Shown piece by piece: positions 9,206-20,126 of a DNA stretch of 64,000 nt. The stretch is from Acorus gramineus (taxonomy: Eukaryota > Streptophyta > Magnoliopsida > Acorales > Acoraceae). The translations under genes and the position numbers were made by a program. The stretch's first letter is position 1; every line of letters begins with the position of its first letter. The stretch lies in assembly GCA_030737835.1 (NCBI GenBank), contig JAUJYN010000017.1:1302001-1366000 (forward strand). Direction: 5' to 3'. The notes under the pieces were generated by a model. That model was not told where the DNA came from, did not search any database, and was given only the letters and a program-made list of their open reading frames with translations.

Positions 9206-12200
9206 AGGAATTGTTGTTTATTGGTGGCTATGGTAAATGTGGTTGTGGATGTTAAGAATTATCTGGTTGTGGTCAATATTGTCTGTGATGCATGGGTTGT
9301 GCCGTTCACTGAGCGTGTGGCTCACCCCTCGCATAATATTTTCTACAGTGTCATTTGAGACGGATCTGGAGGAGGAGCTCCCCGAGGGACTTCATCAGTA
9401 GCGGAGTAGCGCCACGTCCCGCGAGTTTCTGAGACTATCAGCATCCCTTGTACCAATATGTATTATTTTCCGTGCTTGGGCACGCGTTCGGTTGTATTTG
9501 GATGTCTTTGTATGTATATTGGCTCTCACATGACATGTGATTATGTATGGAGTCTGTAGTGTGTTTTGATTACAGATTCAGTCTTTAGTTATCCGCATTT
9601 GGTGTATATATCATGTCAGCCCTGCTTTTGTTGTCTGTGTGTCATTCTGGCTGCTTGTGTATGATATTATTGACCTCCTGTGTAGATTCTAATATTATAT
9701 ATACACTTGCCGCGTCTCGGGGACGCCCGGGGTGTGACACCTTCTCTCCCTCTCTGGGTCTCTTTTTTTTCTCCTCTTTGTGTGTGAAGAAGGAGGAGGA
9801 AGAAGCAATTGAAGGAAAAGATGAAGAAGAAGCACAAGAAAGAGTGAGAAAGGGGCTTAAGGAGATGCTGATGAGGTGGTGGTAGTGGTGGTGGTGGTTG
9901 AGGTGGTCGTGGGTGTGTCGAGAACCCCGCATCTCCCCATTTCCCTCCCCCTGTTTTGATCTCGTAGACCGGACGCGCGGCGATCCAGGTATCGGTGAGT
10001 GGTTTGATCCAACCCCTCGAGATGCGCTCGACGCGTGTAGTCGTTCGTCGCGCATCGATGGGGCACCCTAGCTATACTACTTGTGTAAGATAAGTAGTAT
10101 GGCCATGATTAAACTATAATATGCTAAGTATTTACATGCTAGGTTAGTAAAGCTTGTATATTGTGTAGAAACCCCCTTTTCTACCATATACTTGCCTATG
10201 TATGTTCATGTGTGAACTATTAGGTATGCATGCGCCCTTCATGTATGGGCATGTGTGATGTGGGTTTTCATGAATGTATAGAATAAGCATGCCTTAGGTA
10301 GTATTGTAATACTACTTCCACCATATTAATTGGAATATACAGCATGATTAAGTCTGGGTTAATGACGGGCACCTGCCTAATATTCCCTTGCGATAAGACT
10401 CGAGGGCGTGGTGTAGTTGTTGCGCCCATGCTAATGGGGCAAAGCTATGACCAACTTCGTGAGATGATGATCTCTCTCGCCCTCTCCCTCTGCACGAATT
10501 GAGTAAGTAGATGCAATTTCCTACTCGACTCAGGTTCGTTTGGAATATTGGCATGCACCTGTTAGTGCGCGAGATCGCGCTTGACCCTTCCTTTTTAAGT
10601 TGGTGATATCCAACGCATGCTTAAGTTATGCCTTGTGTGCTTATATGATTAATGGCCATACCTTGTATGCATGTTGTTTATGATGTAAATCCATGTTAGG
10701 GGTTACCCTTATAATCAAATGTTAGATGATCGTGCATATGGTTCATGCACATAGCTATGATATGATTCTCCTGTTATATATATGCACATGTTAAAACTAA
10801 ATAGGCCTATCTGAAATAGGCGTGGGTACGACCCGTCGTTGGGATGTACCTCATTAGTTAGTGTGTGAGCGATGTAATTGCCCCTGCGTCCGTGGGATGC
10901 ACTTGAATGGAATTCAGGAGAATTCATTTGTTGTATCGGTTTTGTTAAACCGGTAGCTTGGGCATTAAGTAGGCGATTAACGAGAGTAGTTGTTTTTCCA
11001 TTGGGTTCGCTTTGCGAACATGGAGTGTTTCCTCCCAATGTCGTCCGTGTTGAAGCGGGCCGGGTTAAAGCTGTCTTGACAGAGGGCTCCCATCCGTAGG
11101 TACTACCGATGCGTTTGGAAGCGTACTAATCGTGGGAGTGTACTAGATAGAGGCTACTCGGGAGAGGGCTAACGAATGATATTGTGAGCGTGAAATCGTT
11201 CTCCCCTTCATTGGATCCGATGTAGGAACTTCCCGGCGTTGGAAAAGCTGTCCTGACAGAGGGCTCCCATCCGTAGGTACCACTGATGCATTCGGAAGCG
11301 TACTGATCGTGGGAGTATACCAGGTAGAGGCTACCCGGGGAAAGGGCTACCAGTGGACCAAGGGTGTAGAGGAGTCTAATCTCTCCAAAAGTCCTATGTC
11401 ACCTCTAAAGGGTGAGGGTGAGGATGAGGTGAAGACACGTCGCCGCATGACCCATTCATTGTTCGTCCGTTCCCATAGTTGTTGGGTCCGGTTGCGTATC
11501 GATGTTCAAAGACATCGTTGGGCAGTTATCTCGATGTAGATGATCCAGTAGTGTTGTGTAGACCAGTAATTCCGGGTCTCTTCGACCAACGGTATGGTCT
11601 CTCCCCAAGAGTCCCAAGAGTCTCCCTCCGGGAGTGAGGGTGAGGGTGAGGTTGGTGATCCAGTAGTGTTGTGTGGACCAGTAATTTCGCGTCTCTTCGA
11701 CCAACGGTATGGTCTCTCCCCAAAAGTCCCAAGAGTCTTCCTCCGGAGTGAGGGTGAGGGTGAGGTTGGTCGCGCCGCCGTGTGACCTTGTTATCCATTG
11801 GGTTTCTACCCATGTTTTCCTTGAAAGGAAATTGCCTTAACATTGAACTGTTGTAATGGTGATTGGTTTCCAACCACTCACTGAGCTTGTAGCTCACCCC
11901 TCGCATACTGTTTCTTTTCAGGGGTAGTGTTGGGCATGGAGCTGGAGCTTCCCTGTGGCGTGGTCTTATGGGCAAGGAGCGTTCTTTCGGTGGGTGGCGA
12001 GTGCGAGGATGTCAGTAGTCCTAGAGTCATATTATGTATTGTAAATCGTGCATGTGGCACAGGTTGTATTTTATTTGGACTAGACTTGGCTCTCACAGGA
12101 CAGTGATTGTGTATTCGAGTCTGTAATAATGTTTTTGGTTTACAGACATTGTTGATATCTTATGCTTCCGCTTTTCAGTCAGTTATCATTTATCTTTGCT

Positions 12201-12305
12201 TTGCCACCTTGTGTGTATTTGTTGGAGTTTTTGTTGACCTCAGGGATTGATAGCTGATACTTCATTATTGCCACGTCTCAGGGACGGCTGCCCTGGGGCT
12301 TGACA

Positions 12306-12955
12306 TAAAGAAGGTAATATACAGTCAAATTACAAGGGGAAGCAATGCAGTTTTTGCAAGAAATATGACCATTTTGAAGTTAATTGTTGGGAAAAAGCAA
12401 GACAACAAGCAAATTTTGTTGAAGAAAAGGAAGAGGAAGGTAACTTGTTTCTTACTTATCTTAATCCTAAAGAAAGTAAGATTGATGTATGGTTCTTAGA
12501 TAGTGGTTGTAGTAACCATATGTGAGGCATTAGAGAACTCTTCTGCAGTTTGGATGAATCCATCAAGTTACAAGTCCGTCTTGGGGACAACAAGCAAGTT
12601 CAAATTGAAGGAATGGAAACTATTTCCACAAAGATTGGATCAGATACCAAAAAATTAATTCATGAGGTTTATTACATACCTGGTCTAGCTCATAACTTGT
12701 TAAGTGTTGGGCAATTAATTCAAAGAGGGTATTCTGTTATGTTTCATCATGGAATGTGTAAATTAGAAGCCAAAATTCTGCTATGCCTCTTGCTAAGATT
12801 CAGATGAAAGAAAAAAAAATGTTTCCTCTTAAGCTTTCGTCTCTTGATGATTGTGCACTGGTTGCTAATGTTGAAAATGATTCATGTCTTTGGCATTTGC
12901 ATTATGGACACTTGCATTTTAATGGGTTGAAATTGTTAAGTCAAAGAAAGATTGA
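12306..12955 (+). pseudogene. gag-pol: Ty1/copia gag end, protease and start of integrase, broken
   Basis: Continuation of the gene at 4924-5693 after the solo LTR. A CX2CX4HX4C zinc knuckle (CSFCKKYDHFEVNC, about 12350-12391) is followed by the aspartic protease motif WFLDSGCSNHM (about 12491-12523). Right after it is an in-frame TGA in place of the usual next residue. Typical copia protease sequence continues (VYYIPGLAHNLLSVGQL), then a frameshift near 12775, then the GAG-pre-integrase stretch with LWHLHYGHLHFNGL (about 12889-12930). The copia similarity stops near 12955. Integrase core, RT and RNase H are absent, so the element is a deletion remnant. Confidence 0.88.
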
Positions 12956-13395
12956 TGTAGGAGCATCTACTTCCCTTTGCATTCCAATCCCACCAAATTG
13001 GTTTTGAAGAAAGTTGTTGTTGACTTGACCACTTTGGTTGTTGATATTGGCATTTCCAAACTCTTGTTAATTGTGTTTTATGTTTTCAAAAATAGTTAAT
13101 GTATTGTAAATTGTATTGTTCCATTCCCATGTATTGGAATTGGAACAAAGTCTTGTAATTTGTGGTCAATGTTTTGGAATATGTACTTTTGTTGCTAAGG
13201 CATGGGAATGGGACAAGTCAACATAGAAATTGTTGATCTTTATGAGACTTGTCCCCTCCCTTGGCCTATATAAACTCTCAAAGTTAAATGAGAATGCAAG
13301 TCAAGTTTGATTAAAAATATTCTCTACAAAGTGAGTCGAAGAATGGATTCTCTTGAGTGCAAACTTTCTCTCTTATCTTTATTCTTGTAATCTTC
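12956..13395. other. Unidentified AT-rich LTR- or TRIM-like segment
   Basis: Between the end of copia similarity and the first gypsy base there are about 440 bp with a TATA-like box (CTATATAAAC at 13266-13275) and no coding capacity. The sequence from TGTTGTTGACTTG (about 13008) to the CA at 13396-13397 has the look of a short LTR. There is no duplicate, PBS or PPT in the window to prove it. The right junction shares TCTTCC with the uninterrupted gypsy sequence at 57881-57886, as in microhomology joining. Confidence 0.4.
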
Positions 13396-16205
13396 CAGGA
13401 TTACCGCCGGATCGCGCGATCGAGTTTGAGATCAATCTGATTCCGGGGACCGAGCCGATTTTGAGAGCTCCGTACCGGATGGCCCCTGCAGAGCTGAGGG
13501 TGCTCAAGGAGCAGTTGGAGGAGTTGCTGTAGAAGGGCTTCGCACGTCCGAGTGTTTCTCCATGGGGAGCCCCTGTCCTGTTCGTCTGGAAGAAGGACGG
13601 TTCGCTGCGGCTGTGTATTGATTACAGGCAGCTGAACAAGCGGACAGTTAAGAACAAGTACCCATTGCCGCGGATCGACAATCTGTTTGACCAGCTCCAG
13701 GGAGTGTGTGTCTTTTCCAAGATCGATCTCCGCTCGGGCTACTACCAGCTGAAGATCCGGGAGTCAGACATTCCGAAGACGGCCTTTCGCACCCGGTATG
13801 GGCACTACGAGTTCAGAGTACTGCCATTCGGGTTGACGAACGCGCCTGTAGCCTTCATGGATCTGATGAACCGGGTGTTTTGGCCCTTCCTCGACTCCTT
13901 TGTGGTAGTATTCATCGATGACATATTGGTGTACTCGAGGAGTCTTGAGGAGCACGCTCACCATCTTCGCACTGTCTTGGAGACTTTGGCCAGACATCAG
14001 TTGTTCGCCAAGTTCAGCAAGTGCGAGTTCTGGTTGGAGCGTATGGCCTTTCTGGGCCATGTGATTTCCGGCGAGGGCATATCTGTGGACCCAGAGAAGA
14101 CGCTCGCCGTGTCGAATTGGCGTCGACCGTCGAACCCCACAGAGATTCGGAGCTTCTTGGGCTTGGCGGGTTATTACGGGAGGTTTGTCGAGGGTTTCTC
14201 GAAGATAGCCGTTCCTCTTACCCGCCTCACTCGGAAGGATGTCAGGTTCGAGTGGTCCCCGTCTTGCGAGGAGAGCTTCCAGGAGTTGAAGCGAAGGCTC
14301 ACCTCAGCGCCAGTTCTTACCCTTTCGTCTGGGAGTGGTTGGTTCGCAGTTTACATAGATGCATCGCAGTTGGGTGTGGGTTGCGTCCTGATGCAGCACG
14401 ATAAGGTTGTGGCTTACGCGTCTTGTCAGGTGAAGCCCCATGAGCATAATTACCCCACCCACAACCTTGAGTTGGCAGCGATCATCTTTGCTCTAAAGAT
14501 GTGGAGGCATTACCTCTATGTAGAGGAGTTCGAGCTCTTTACCGATCATAAGAGCTTGACATATTTGCAGTCCCAGCCGGAGCTCAACATGCGTCAGAGA
14601 CGGGTTGAGTTCCTGACGGACTATGATTGTGACATCGCTTACCATCCGGGTAAGGCGAATGTCGTGGCAGACGCTCTTAGTAGGCAGCCCTTGGGCATGG
14701 CCGCCCACATAGCTGTCCGTCGTTGGAGGCTTCTGGAGGAGGCTTTTTGGCCAGGCTAGTGGTGCAGCCAGTCCTTCTCGACGATATCCGCATGGCTCAG
14801 GCTCAGGATCCGCATTTTATAGTCCTCTCTGAAGGCGTCACCCGGGGCGAGCGTCCGGACTACCAGATTCAGGCGGACGGGATCCTGCGGTTCAGGGGCC
14901 GAGTTTGCATTCCCGACGACGCAGAGCTGAAGCGGAAGATTCTGGACGAGGCCCATCGTTCGAGGTACACAGTGCATCCTGGTGGCATGAAGATGTACAG
15001 GGGCCTTCGTCGTGGCTACTGGTGGCGCAGGATGAAGACGGATATTGCCCGTTTCGTTGCCCGGTGCCTAGTATGCCAGCAGGTGGAGTTGGAGCATCAA
15101 CGCTCTGCGAGGAAGCTGTAGTCCATTGAGATCCCTCAGTGGAAGTGGGAGCAGATCACCATGGACTTCGTCTCGGGTTTGCCGAGGTCACATTCGGGTC
15201 GCGATGCCATCTGGGTGATCGTCGATCGGCTGACGAAGTCTGCTCATTTCCTCCCCATCTGACTCACCGATTCTCTAGACACCCTGGCGCAGTTGTTTGT
15301 CTCTGAGATTGTTCGTCTCCATGGCACTCCAGTCAGCATCATTTCTGATCGAGACGCGCGTTTTACTTTGAGGTTCTGGCGTAGCCTCCAGCACGCCCTT
15401 GGTACGAACCTCCATTTCAGTACAGCGTTTCATCCGCAGACGGATGGCCAGTCGGAGAGGACGATCCAGACTCTCGAGGACATGCTGCGAGCCTGTGTTC
15501 TTGATTTTTGGGCTAGTTGGGAGAGGCACCTTTCGTTGGTGGAGTTTGCCTACAACAACAGCTACCACTCGAGCATCCGGATGGCTCCTTACGAGGTGCT
15601 CTATATGCCGCAGCTGCAGGTCCCCCTTGTGTTGGGATGAGGTCGGAGAGCGCCAGTTGGAGGGACCAGAGATCGTTCACCAGACCTCAGAGATGGTGAA
15701 GGCGATTCGCGAGCGTATCCGAGTCGCTCAGAGTCGTCAGAAGTGCTACGCTGACCGTCGTCGCCGTGAGCTCGCCTTCAAGGTTGGTGACCATGTCTTC
15801 TTGAAGGTGTCCCCGATGAAAGGCATCTTCCGTTTCGGTATGCGGGGCAAGCTGAGTCCGCGTTTCATTGGGCCGTTCCTCATCCTCGAGCGAGTTGGAG
15901 AGGTGGCCTATCGCATAGCTCTGCCCCCACAGTTGGCTCAGGCTCATGACGTCTTCCATGTCTCGCAGCTGAGGCGATATGTCCACGATCCTGCTCACGT
16001 TATCCCATTCGAGCCGCTCGTCTTCGAGCCGGACTTGTCTTTCGTGGAGCAGCCGATTCAGATCCTGGACCGCAGCAAGAAGAGGCTCTGCACCAAGACC
16101 GTCCAGCTGGTCAAGGTGCGATGGCAGCACCGTTCCGGTGCCGAGGCCACTTGGGAGCTCGAGGACGCCATGCGTGACGCGTATCCGCATCTTTTCCCTT
16201 CTTAG
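13396..16205 (+). pseudogene. pol: Ty3/gypsy chromovirus pol: RT, RNase H, integrase, C-terminal tail
   Basis: Polyprotein of the A family, lacking gag, protease and the RT start, which corresponds to position 57887 of element E. The RT has [20 protein letters not shown], then [12 protein letters not shown] and the catalytic FIDDILVYS (FIDD at 13911-13922). RNase H follows ([13 protein letters not shown], then [27 protein letters not shown]). Integrase has the HHCC finger (CLVCQQ near 15067) and a DDE core ([32 protein letters not shown]). The tail VKVRWQHRSGAEATWELEDA (about 16110-16170) is the Tekay/Del-type chromodomain-like end. Breaks: TAG at 13530-13532; about 38 bp lost with a frameshift near 14740; TAG at 15119-15121; TGA at 15260-15262; a frameshift near 15637. 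The PPT and 3' LTR follow directly. Confidence 0.93.
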
Positions 16206-16240
16206 ATGTTCTTGTATTTATTTTGAGGACAAAATTTTCT

Positions 16241-16253
16241 AAGGGGGGGAGAA
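16241..16253 (+). other. Polypurine tract of the truncated A element
   Basis: AAGGGGGGGAGAA immediately before the LTR start TGTTATATATG. It primes plus-strand DNA synthesis in LTR retrotransposons and fixes the orientation of the element. Confidence 0.93.
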
Positions 16254-19200
16254 TGTTATATATGTGTCACTTTTTGCCTTCTGGTAACCATTGGAGCATT
16301 TTGGCAGTTTTTGAGTTTTTTTCATTTTTCGATCGGAACCGCTAAAATTTTGGACTGTTAGCTATCGTCCTGTGTTTGAGGACTCCGATTGAAAATCTAA
16401 CTGCATATTATGTGTCCTGGTGCCATTTTAAGCCACTCACAAAAATTTCATCGAATTCCGGTACGTTTCAGAATTTCACAGTTCCGGGGCGTATCCGGGT
16501 TTTGACCAAGCGAGAAGTCATTGGGAGAGTTGACTCGGTCAAAGTGGGCCCATGACTTGGTCAACCCTTTTTGTTTTTTTGTGTGGTTGAGTTGACCTAA
16601 GTCAAAACTCACTTAAATCTAATTAATCAAGCCTTAACCCTAGTTAACCCTAATTAATGTGGTGTTGACTTATTTAAGTGAGTAGCAAAAGTTGCCCTCC
16701 ACTATTCATCATGTTCTCAAATGGTTTTTCTCTCTCCCCCTCTCTCTTTTTCTTGATTTTTAGCTACCTAGAGGGCTTGAAACTCAAAACTCAAAGCATA
16801 GAAAGGTTAGATCCGGTCCCGATCTATCCACCGGTAGTTTTGGATTCGAATTCCGGTGTGTTTAGCCCCTCCTCACACCCTCTTTTCTCCTCAGATTTCA
16901 GCCCCTTTGAAGGTGGGAAGAGACCTTGGTGGTGGAAGGCTTTGGGGAGGCGTTTCGGTGCACGAAGAGCTTCCGGTTCCCTTCCTTTCCTCTCCTTTCC
17001 TTGGGTAAGGGTTTCTTTCCTTCCTTTTCTTGTTTAGATGTATGTTAGGGGATGTTTTTGAGTGTGTGGTGGCGGTTGGTGGTTGTGGGTGGTGGTTAGG
17101 GACAGTCGGAGGCCATTGGTGGCTGGATAGAGGAGGTAGGGTGGCTCGGGCAGGGTGGTTGTCTGTCCCGGGCAGGATGGCAGCATAGGCAGCAGCACTG
17201 GCAGCACAGGCGCAACAGGCAGCGCAGCAGGCGGAGCAGTTGGCAGGGCGCGCGGACGTGCGCGCGCGTGCCAGCGGACGTGCGCTCGGGTGGAGCTGGA
17301 GGGCGTGTGCTGGGCGCGTGTGCTGGGCGCTGGGTGATGGACGCTGGACGCTGGGCGCTGGACGCTGGTCGTGGGCGATGGGGCGCTGCGCGCAGGGCGC
17401 CGTGCGGGAGCGTGCGCGTGGAGCAGGCGTGCTGTGCGCGCGGCGAGGCGAGGCGGTGGTGCGCACGGGGTGCGCGCGGGGCGAGGCGCGAGGGCGCAGG
17501 GTGTGCGGGTGTGCACGCGGGTTGCTGCGCTGGGGGCGCAGTGGGCGCGCGGTGCACCTGGGGAGCTCGGCGGCGTGTCCTGGGGTGTGGGCAGGGGCTC
17601 GGCAGGGCGCCGGGGTGCGCGGGCTGGGGCGCGGCGGTGCATCCGGGGGCGGGTAGCCGTGCTGGTGGTTGCCGAGGGTTCGGGAGTGAGTCGGAGTGCT
17701 CGGGCTCGCGTGCGTACAGGCTGTATGTACGTTTGTCCGAGTGTTGGGTATTTTAGAGTATTTTTAGTGTATTTTGTGGGTATTTGTGGATTTTACTCAC
17801 CTAGTTGGTTACCCTGTCTTGCAGATCTAGACGAACGGTCGCGCGACGACCCGGACTTCGGTGAGTGGACAATCCAACCCAGTTGGGAGGCGCTATATGC
17901 ACTTGGGCGTATACCGTCCTCCTCTGGGGCACCGCAGTTGATATTAACTTGTTATATGTAATCCATGCAAGCATGATTAGTGTGTAGAATGCATGCCACC
18001 CTAGACTTTGTATGTTAGGGACTTGCACCCTTAGGATACGTGTAAGAGCAGTGCATCCTGTCACCTTGTTATCATGCTAGGAAAGCCTTGACCTATGCAT
18101 GCGTCCTAGTAGTTTTATTTATTAAATTAAATGCAAGCTTATGATATCTTTAGCATGCCTTAGGGAATATTAAGGGGCCTTGCGAGGTACACATTGAGAC
18201 CCGGGCTAGGGTACTCCGTGTTCCTTGTTTGGTTGGCGGGATGTCCTATATCGGGACCTCAGGTTGCTCTCCCAAGGTTTCTTTTCCCTATTATTATTAT
18301 ATATAATTTCCCCGCATCTTGGTTATGCGCGCTGGAGGAATTCTGAAGAATTCAGGACATTAGAGTTATTGAGATGTGTTGTCGACAGATCCGAGTGGAT
18401 CATATGCGTATGGATGGGCTGTCTGTTCCTTTCGTTGGATCCGTGTAGATACTACCCCGGCGTTAGAAAGGTTGTCCCGTGTAGGGGCTCCCATCAGTAG
18501 GCACCTCCTGATTTGGGACGGACTATGCTGAATGTGGGGGTGGCCAAGCGGCCTACGGAGTGGGGAGAGACTATCGGTGGACCAAGGGCGACCAACAGCC
18601 TAGTGAGTCCCAATAGCCTATGTCACCTGTTGAGGGGTGAGGGTGAGGGTGTGGTGGGCCGGCGACGTGGCGACCCACTGGATTGTGTAAGGATGTTTAT
18701 CAGCCTATTAAGTCCCAACATCCTTTTTCACCTATTGAGGGGTGAGGGTGAGGGTGAGGGTGTGGTGGTTCGGCGATGTAACGAACCCCCGGATTGTGTT
18801 GTTTATGCCACTTTGAGGCTTTTGCTTGATTAAATGTGGTTAATATAAATTGTGATGCATGGGTTGTGCTATTCACTGAGTGTGTGGCTCACCCCTCTCA
18901 TAATATTTTTCTCCAGTGATTACCGAGGCGGACTTGAAGGAGGAGCTTCCCGAGCGACTGCACCAGTAGCGGAGTAGCGCCACGTCCCTCGAGTTTTTGA
19001 GGCCATCAGCATCCTTCCTTTTATTGTATGTGTATATTATGTGCTTGGGCACCCAGTTTGGATCGTATTTGGATGTATATGTGTTTATATTGGCTCTCAC
19101 AGGACATATGATTATGTATCGAGTCTGTAAAGTGTTGTTGACTTACAAATTCAGTCTTTTTAGCTTCCGCTATCTATGTATACATCATGTCAGCCTCTTT

Positions 19201-19318
19201 GTTGTCTGTGTTGTCTTTTTAGCTGTTGTTTATGGCATATTATTGATCTCCTGTATTGACTACTGATATCATGTATACCCTTGCCGCGTCCCGGGGACGG
19301 CCGCCCTGGGGCGTGACA
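16254..19318 (+). mobile_element. 3' LTR of the truncated A element (3.07 kb)
   Basis: It starts TGTTATATATGTGTCACTT after the PPT and ends GGGGCGTGACA. It holds the U3 block (16330-16500), a GTCAAAGTGGGCC segment (16535-16560), an exon-1-like leader ending at about 17004, a GC-rich island, micro-exon 17825-17860 and donor-like GTGAGTGG. Two GGGTGA units with hairpins follow (18640-18660 and 18750-18795). TGAGC hairpin (about 18876) and acceptor-like CTCCAG (18911-18916) precede the last exon-like frame ending LHQ and TAG. It is followed by GGATG, inside the 5' LTR remnant of element C. The left duplication is lost with the element's 5' end. Confidence 0.93.
17005..17824 (+). other. Intron-like GC-rich island of the 16254-19318 LTR
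   Basis: It begins GTAAGGG after TTCCTTGG and ends CTTGCAG before ATCTAGACG. The core (about 17150-17700) is CG-rich with GCTGGACGCTGGGCG-type minisatellite. At 820 bp it is much shorter than the 1372 bp of the equivalent segment at 6774-8145. Confidence 0.45.
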
Positions 19319-20108
19319 GGATGAGTTGGGAGTCACGTGGTCATGTGACTCTTATACCCGTCGAGTATACTCTGAGTATGTTACGTCTAACGCTTGAGGT
19401 ATTGTAGTGTATCTCTACGTCATAGCGGAAGGACTTGTTGTACTATGTTATGTCTAATGCTTGAGGTATCTAGTGTATCTCTATCTCATAGCTGTTAGGC
19501 TCCTTGTAAACTATTATCCAGTAACACCATGTGTTATGGTTAATAGCTTGTTCCTCCCCGAGTGTCCTTTGATTTACCCTCAGGAACGAGGGTGAGGTTG
19601 GTCGCGCCGCCGCGTGACCTAGTTATCTGTTGGGTTTTCACTCATGTTTTCCTTGAAAGGAAATTGCCTTAACATTCAATTGTTGTATTGGTGCTTGGCT
19701 TCTTGTCGTAGCTCACCCCTCGCATACTGTTTTTCCACAAGGACGTTGTTGGCTGTGGTGCTGGAGCTTCCCTATGGCATGGTCTTGCGTCGTGTCTGGC
19801 GGTTAGCAAGTGCGAGGCTGTCAGCAGTCCTAGAGTCATGTATTTTTTAATCGTGCGTGTTGCATAGGATGTATTTGATTGGACTAGACTTGGCTCTCAC
19901 AAGACGGTTATTGTGTACTTTAGCCTGTAATAATGTTTTGGTTACAGACTTATTGTTATTTTTATGCTTCCACTTTTCAGTTAGCTATCATTTATCTTTG
20001 CCTTCCCACCTTGTATGTTGTTGTTGGAGTCTTTGTTGACCTCAGGTATTGATAACTGATATTATATATTTTGCCACGTCTCGAGGATGGCCGCCCTAGG
20101 GTTTGACA
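19319..20108 (+). mobile_element. Right part of the 5' LTR of element C
   Basis: It matches the end of C's own 3' LTR from about 25851 onward: GGATGAGTTGGGAGTCACG, GTGGTCATGTGAC, the TAGTGTATCTCTA repeats, then the GTAGCTCACCCCTCGCAT box. It ends GGGTTTGACA followed by the PBS. The missing left part should lie on the other side of the inserted A element, but that side has been lost. Confidence 0.85.
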
Positions 20109-20113
20109 AATGT

Positions 20114-20126
20114 TGGTATCAGAGCC
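20114..20126 (+). other. Primer binding site of element C
   Basis: TGGTATCAGAGCC, a match to the tRNA-iMet 3' end, five bases after the LTR end. Confidence 0.92.

Larger units (their letters stand above)
6186..9739 (+). mobile_element. A solo LTR (3.55 kb) nested in the B solo LTR
   Basis: It starts TGTTATACTTGTGTCACTT and ends GGGGTGTGACA. It is flanked by CCTTC at 6181-6185 and 9740-9744. The host sequence without it is seen in B at 27940-27970 (TCGTGGAACA then TCTCCCTC). Parts in order: conserved U3 block (6255-6440), TATA box, exon-1-like leader to 6773, GC-rich island (about 6840-8000), TTGCAG|ATCT acceptor-like site at 8145, micro-exon, GGTGAGTGG donor-like site near 8194, tandem GGGTGA minisatellite (8937-9205), TGAGC/GCTCA hairpin (about 9309-9323) and acceptor-like TTCTACAG at 9341-9348. 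The final exon-like piece has the EEELPE frame and TAG. All long open frames inside the island arise from GC-rich composition. Confidence 0.95.
5694..12305 (+). mobile_element. B solo LTR, split by an A solo LTR
   Basis: It starts TGTTATGCCTGTGTCATT (5694) and ends GGGCTTGACA (12305), with the 5-bp duplication TAAAG on both sides and no internal region, so it is a solo LTR left by LTR-LTR recombination. Without the nested LTR (6186-9739 plus the duplicated CCTTC) it is about 3.05 kb. It carries the family's U3 block (about 5760-5950), the central block with GGTGAGTGG at 9994-10002, several copies of the GTAGAGGCTAC-type segment (11130-11340), the GGGTGAGGGTGAGG tracts (11409, 11637, 11751) and the TGAGC/GCTCA hairpin near 11882. 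Unlike other B copies it lacks the intron-like GC-rich island: exon-1-like sequence joins the central block at about 9950-9960. Confidence 0.92.
5689..12310. repeat. Target-site duplication TAAAG around the B solo LTR
   Basis: TAAAG at 5689-5693 and again at 12306-12310 flank the inserted LTR exactly. The duplication lies inside the copia gag codons before the zinc knuckle, and the gag frame is continuous across it. Confidence 0.95.

Noticed and set aside
9610-10066. His/Thr-rich and Ser-rich frames near 9642-10066
   Set aside because: They cross the border between the A solo LTR and the B solo LTR and read GGT/ACC trinucleotide repeats. No gene can span this insertion point.
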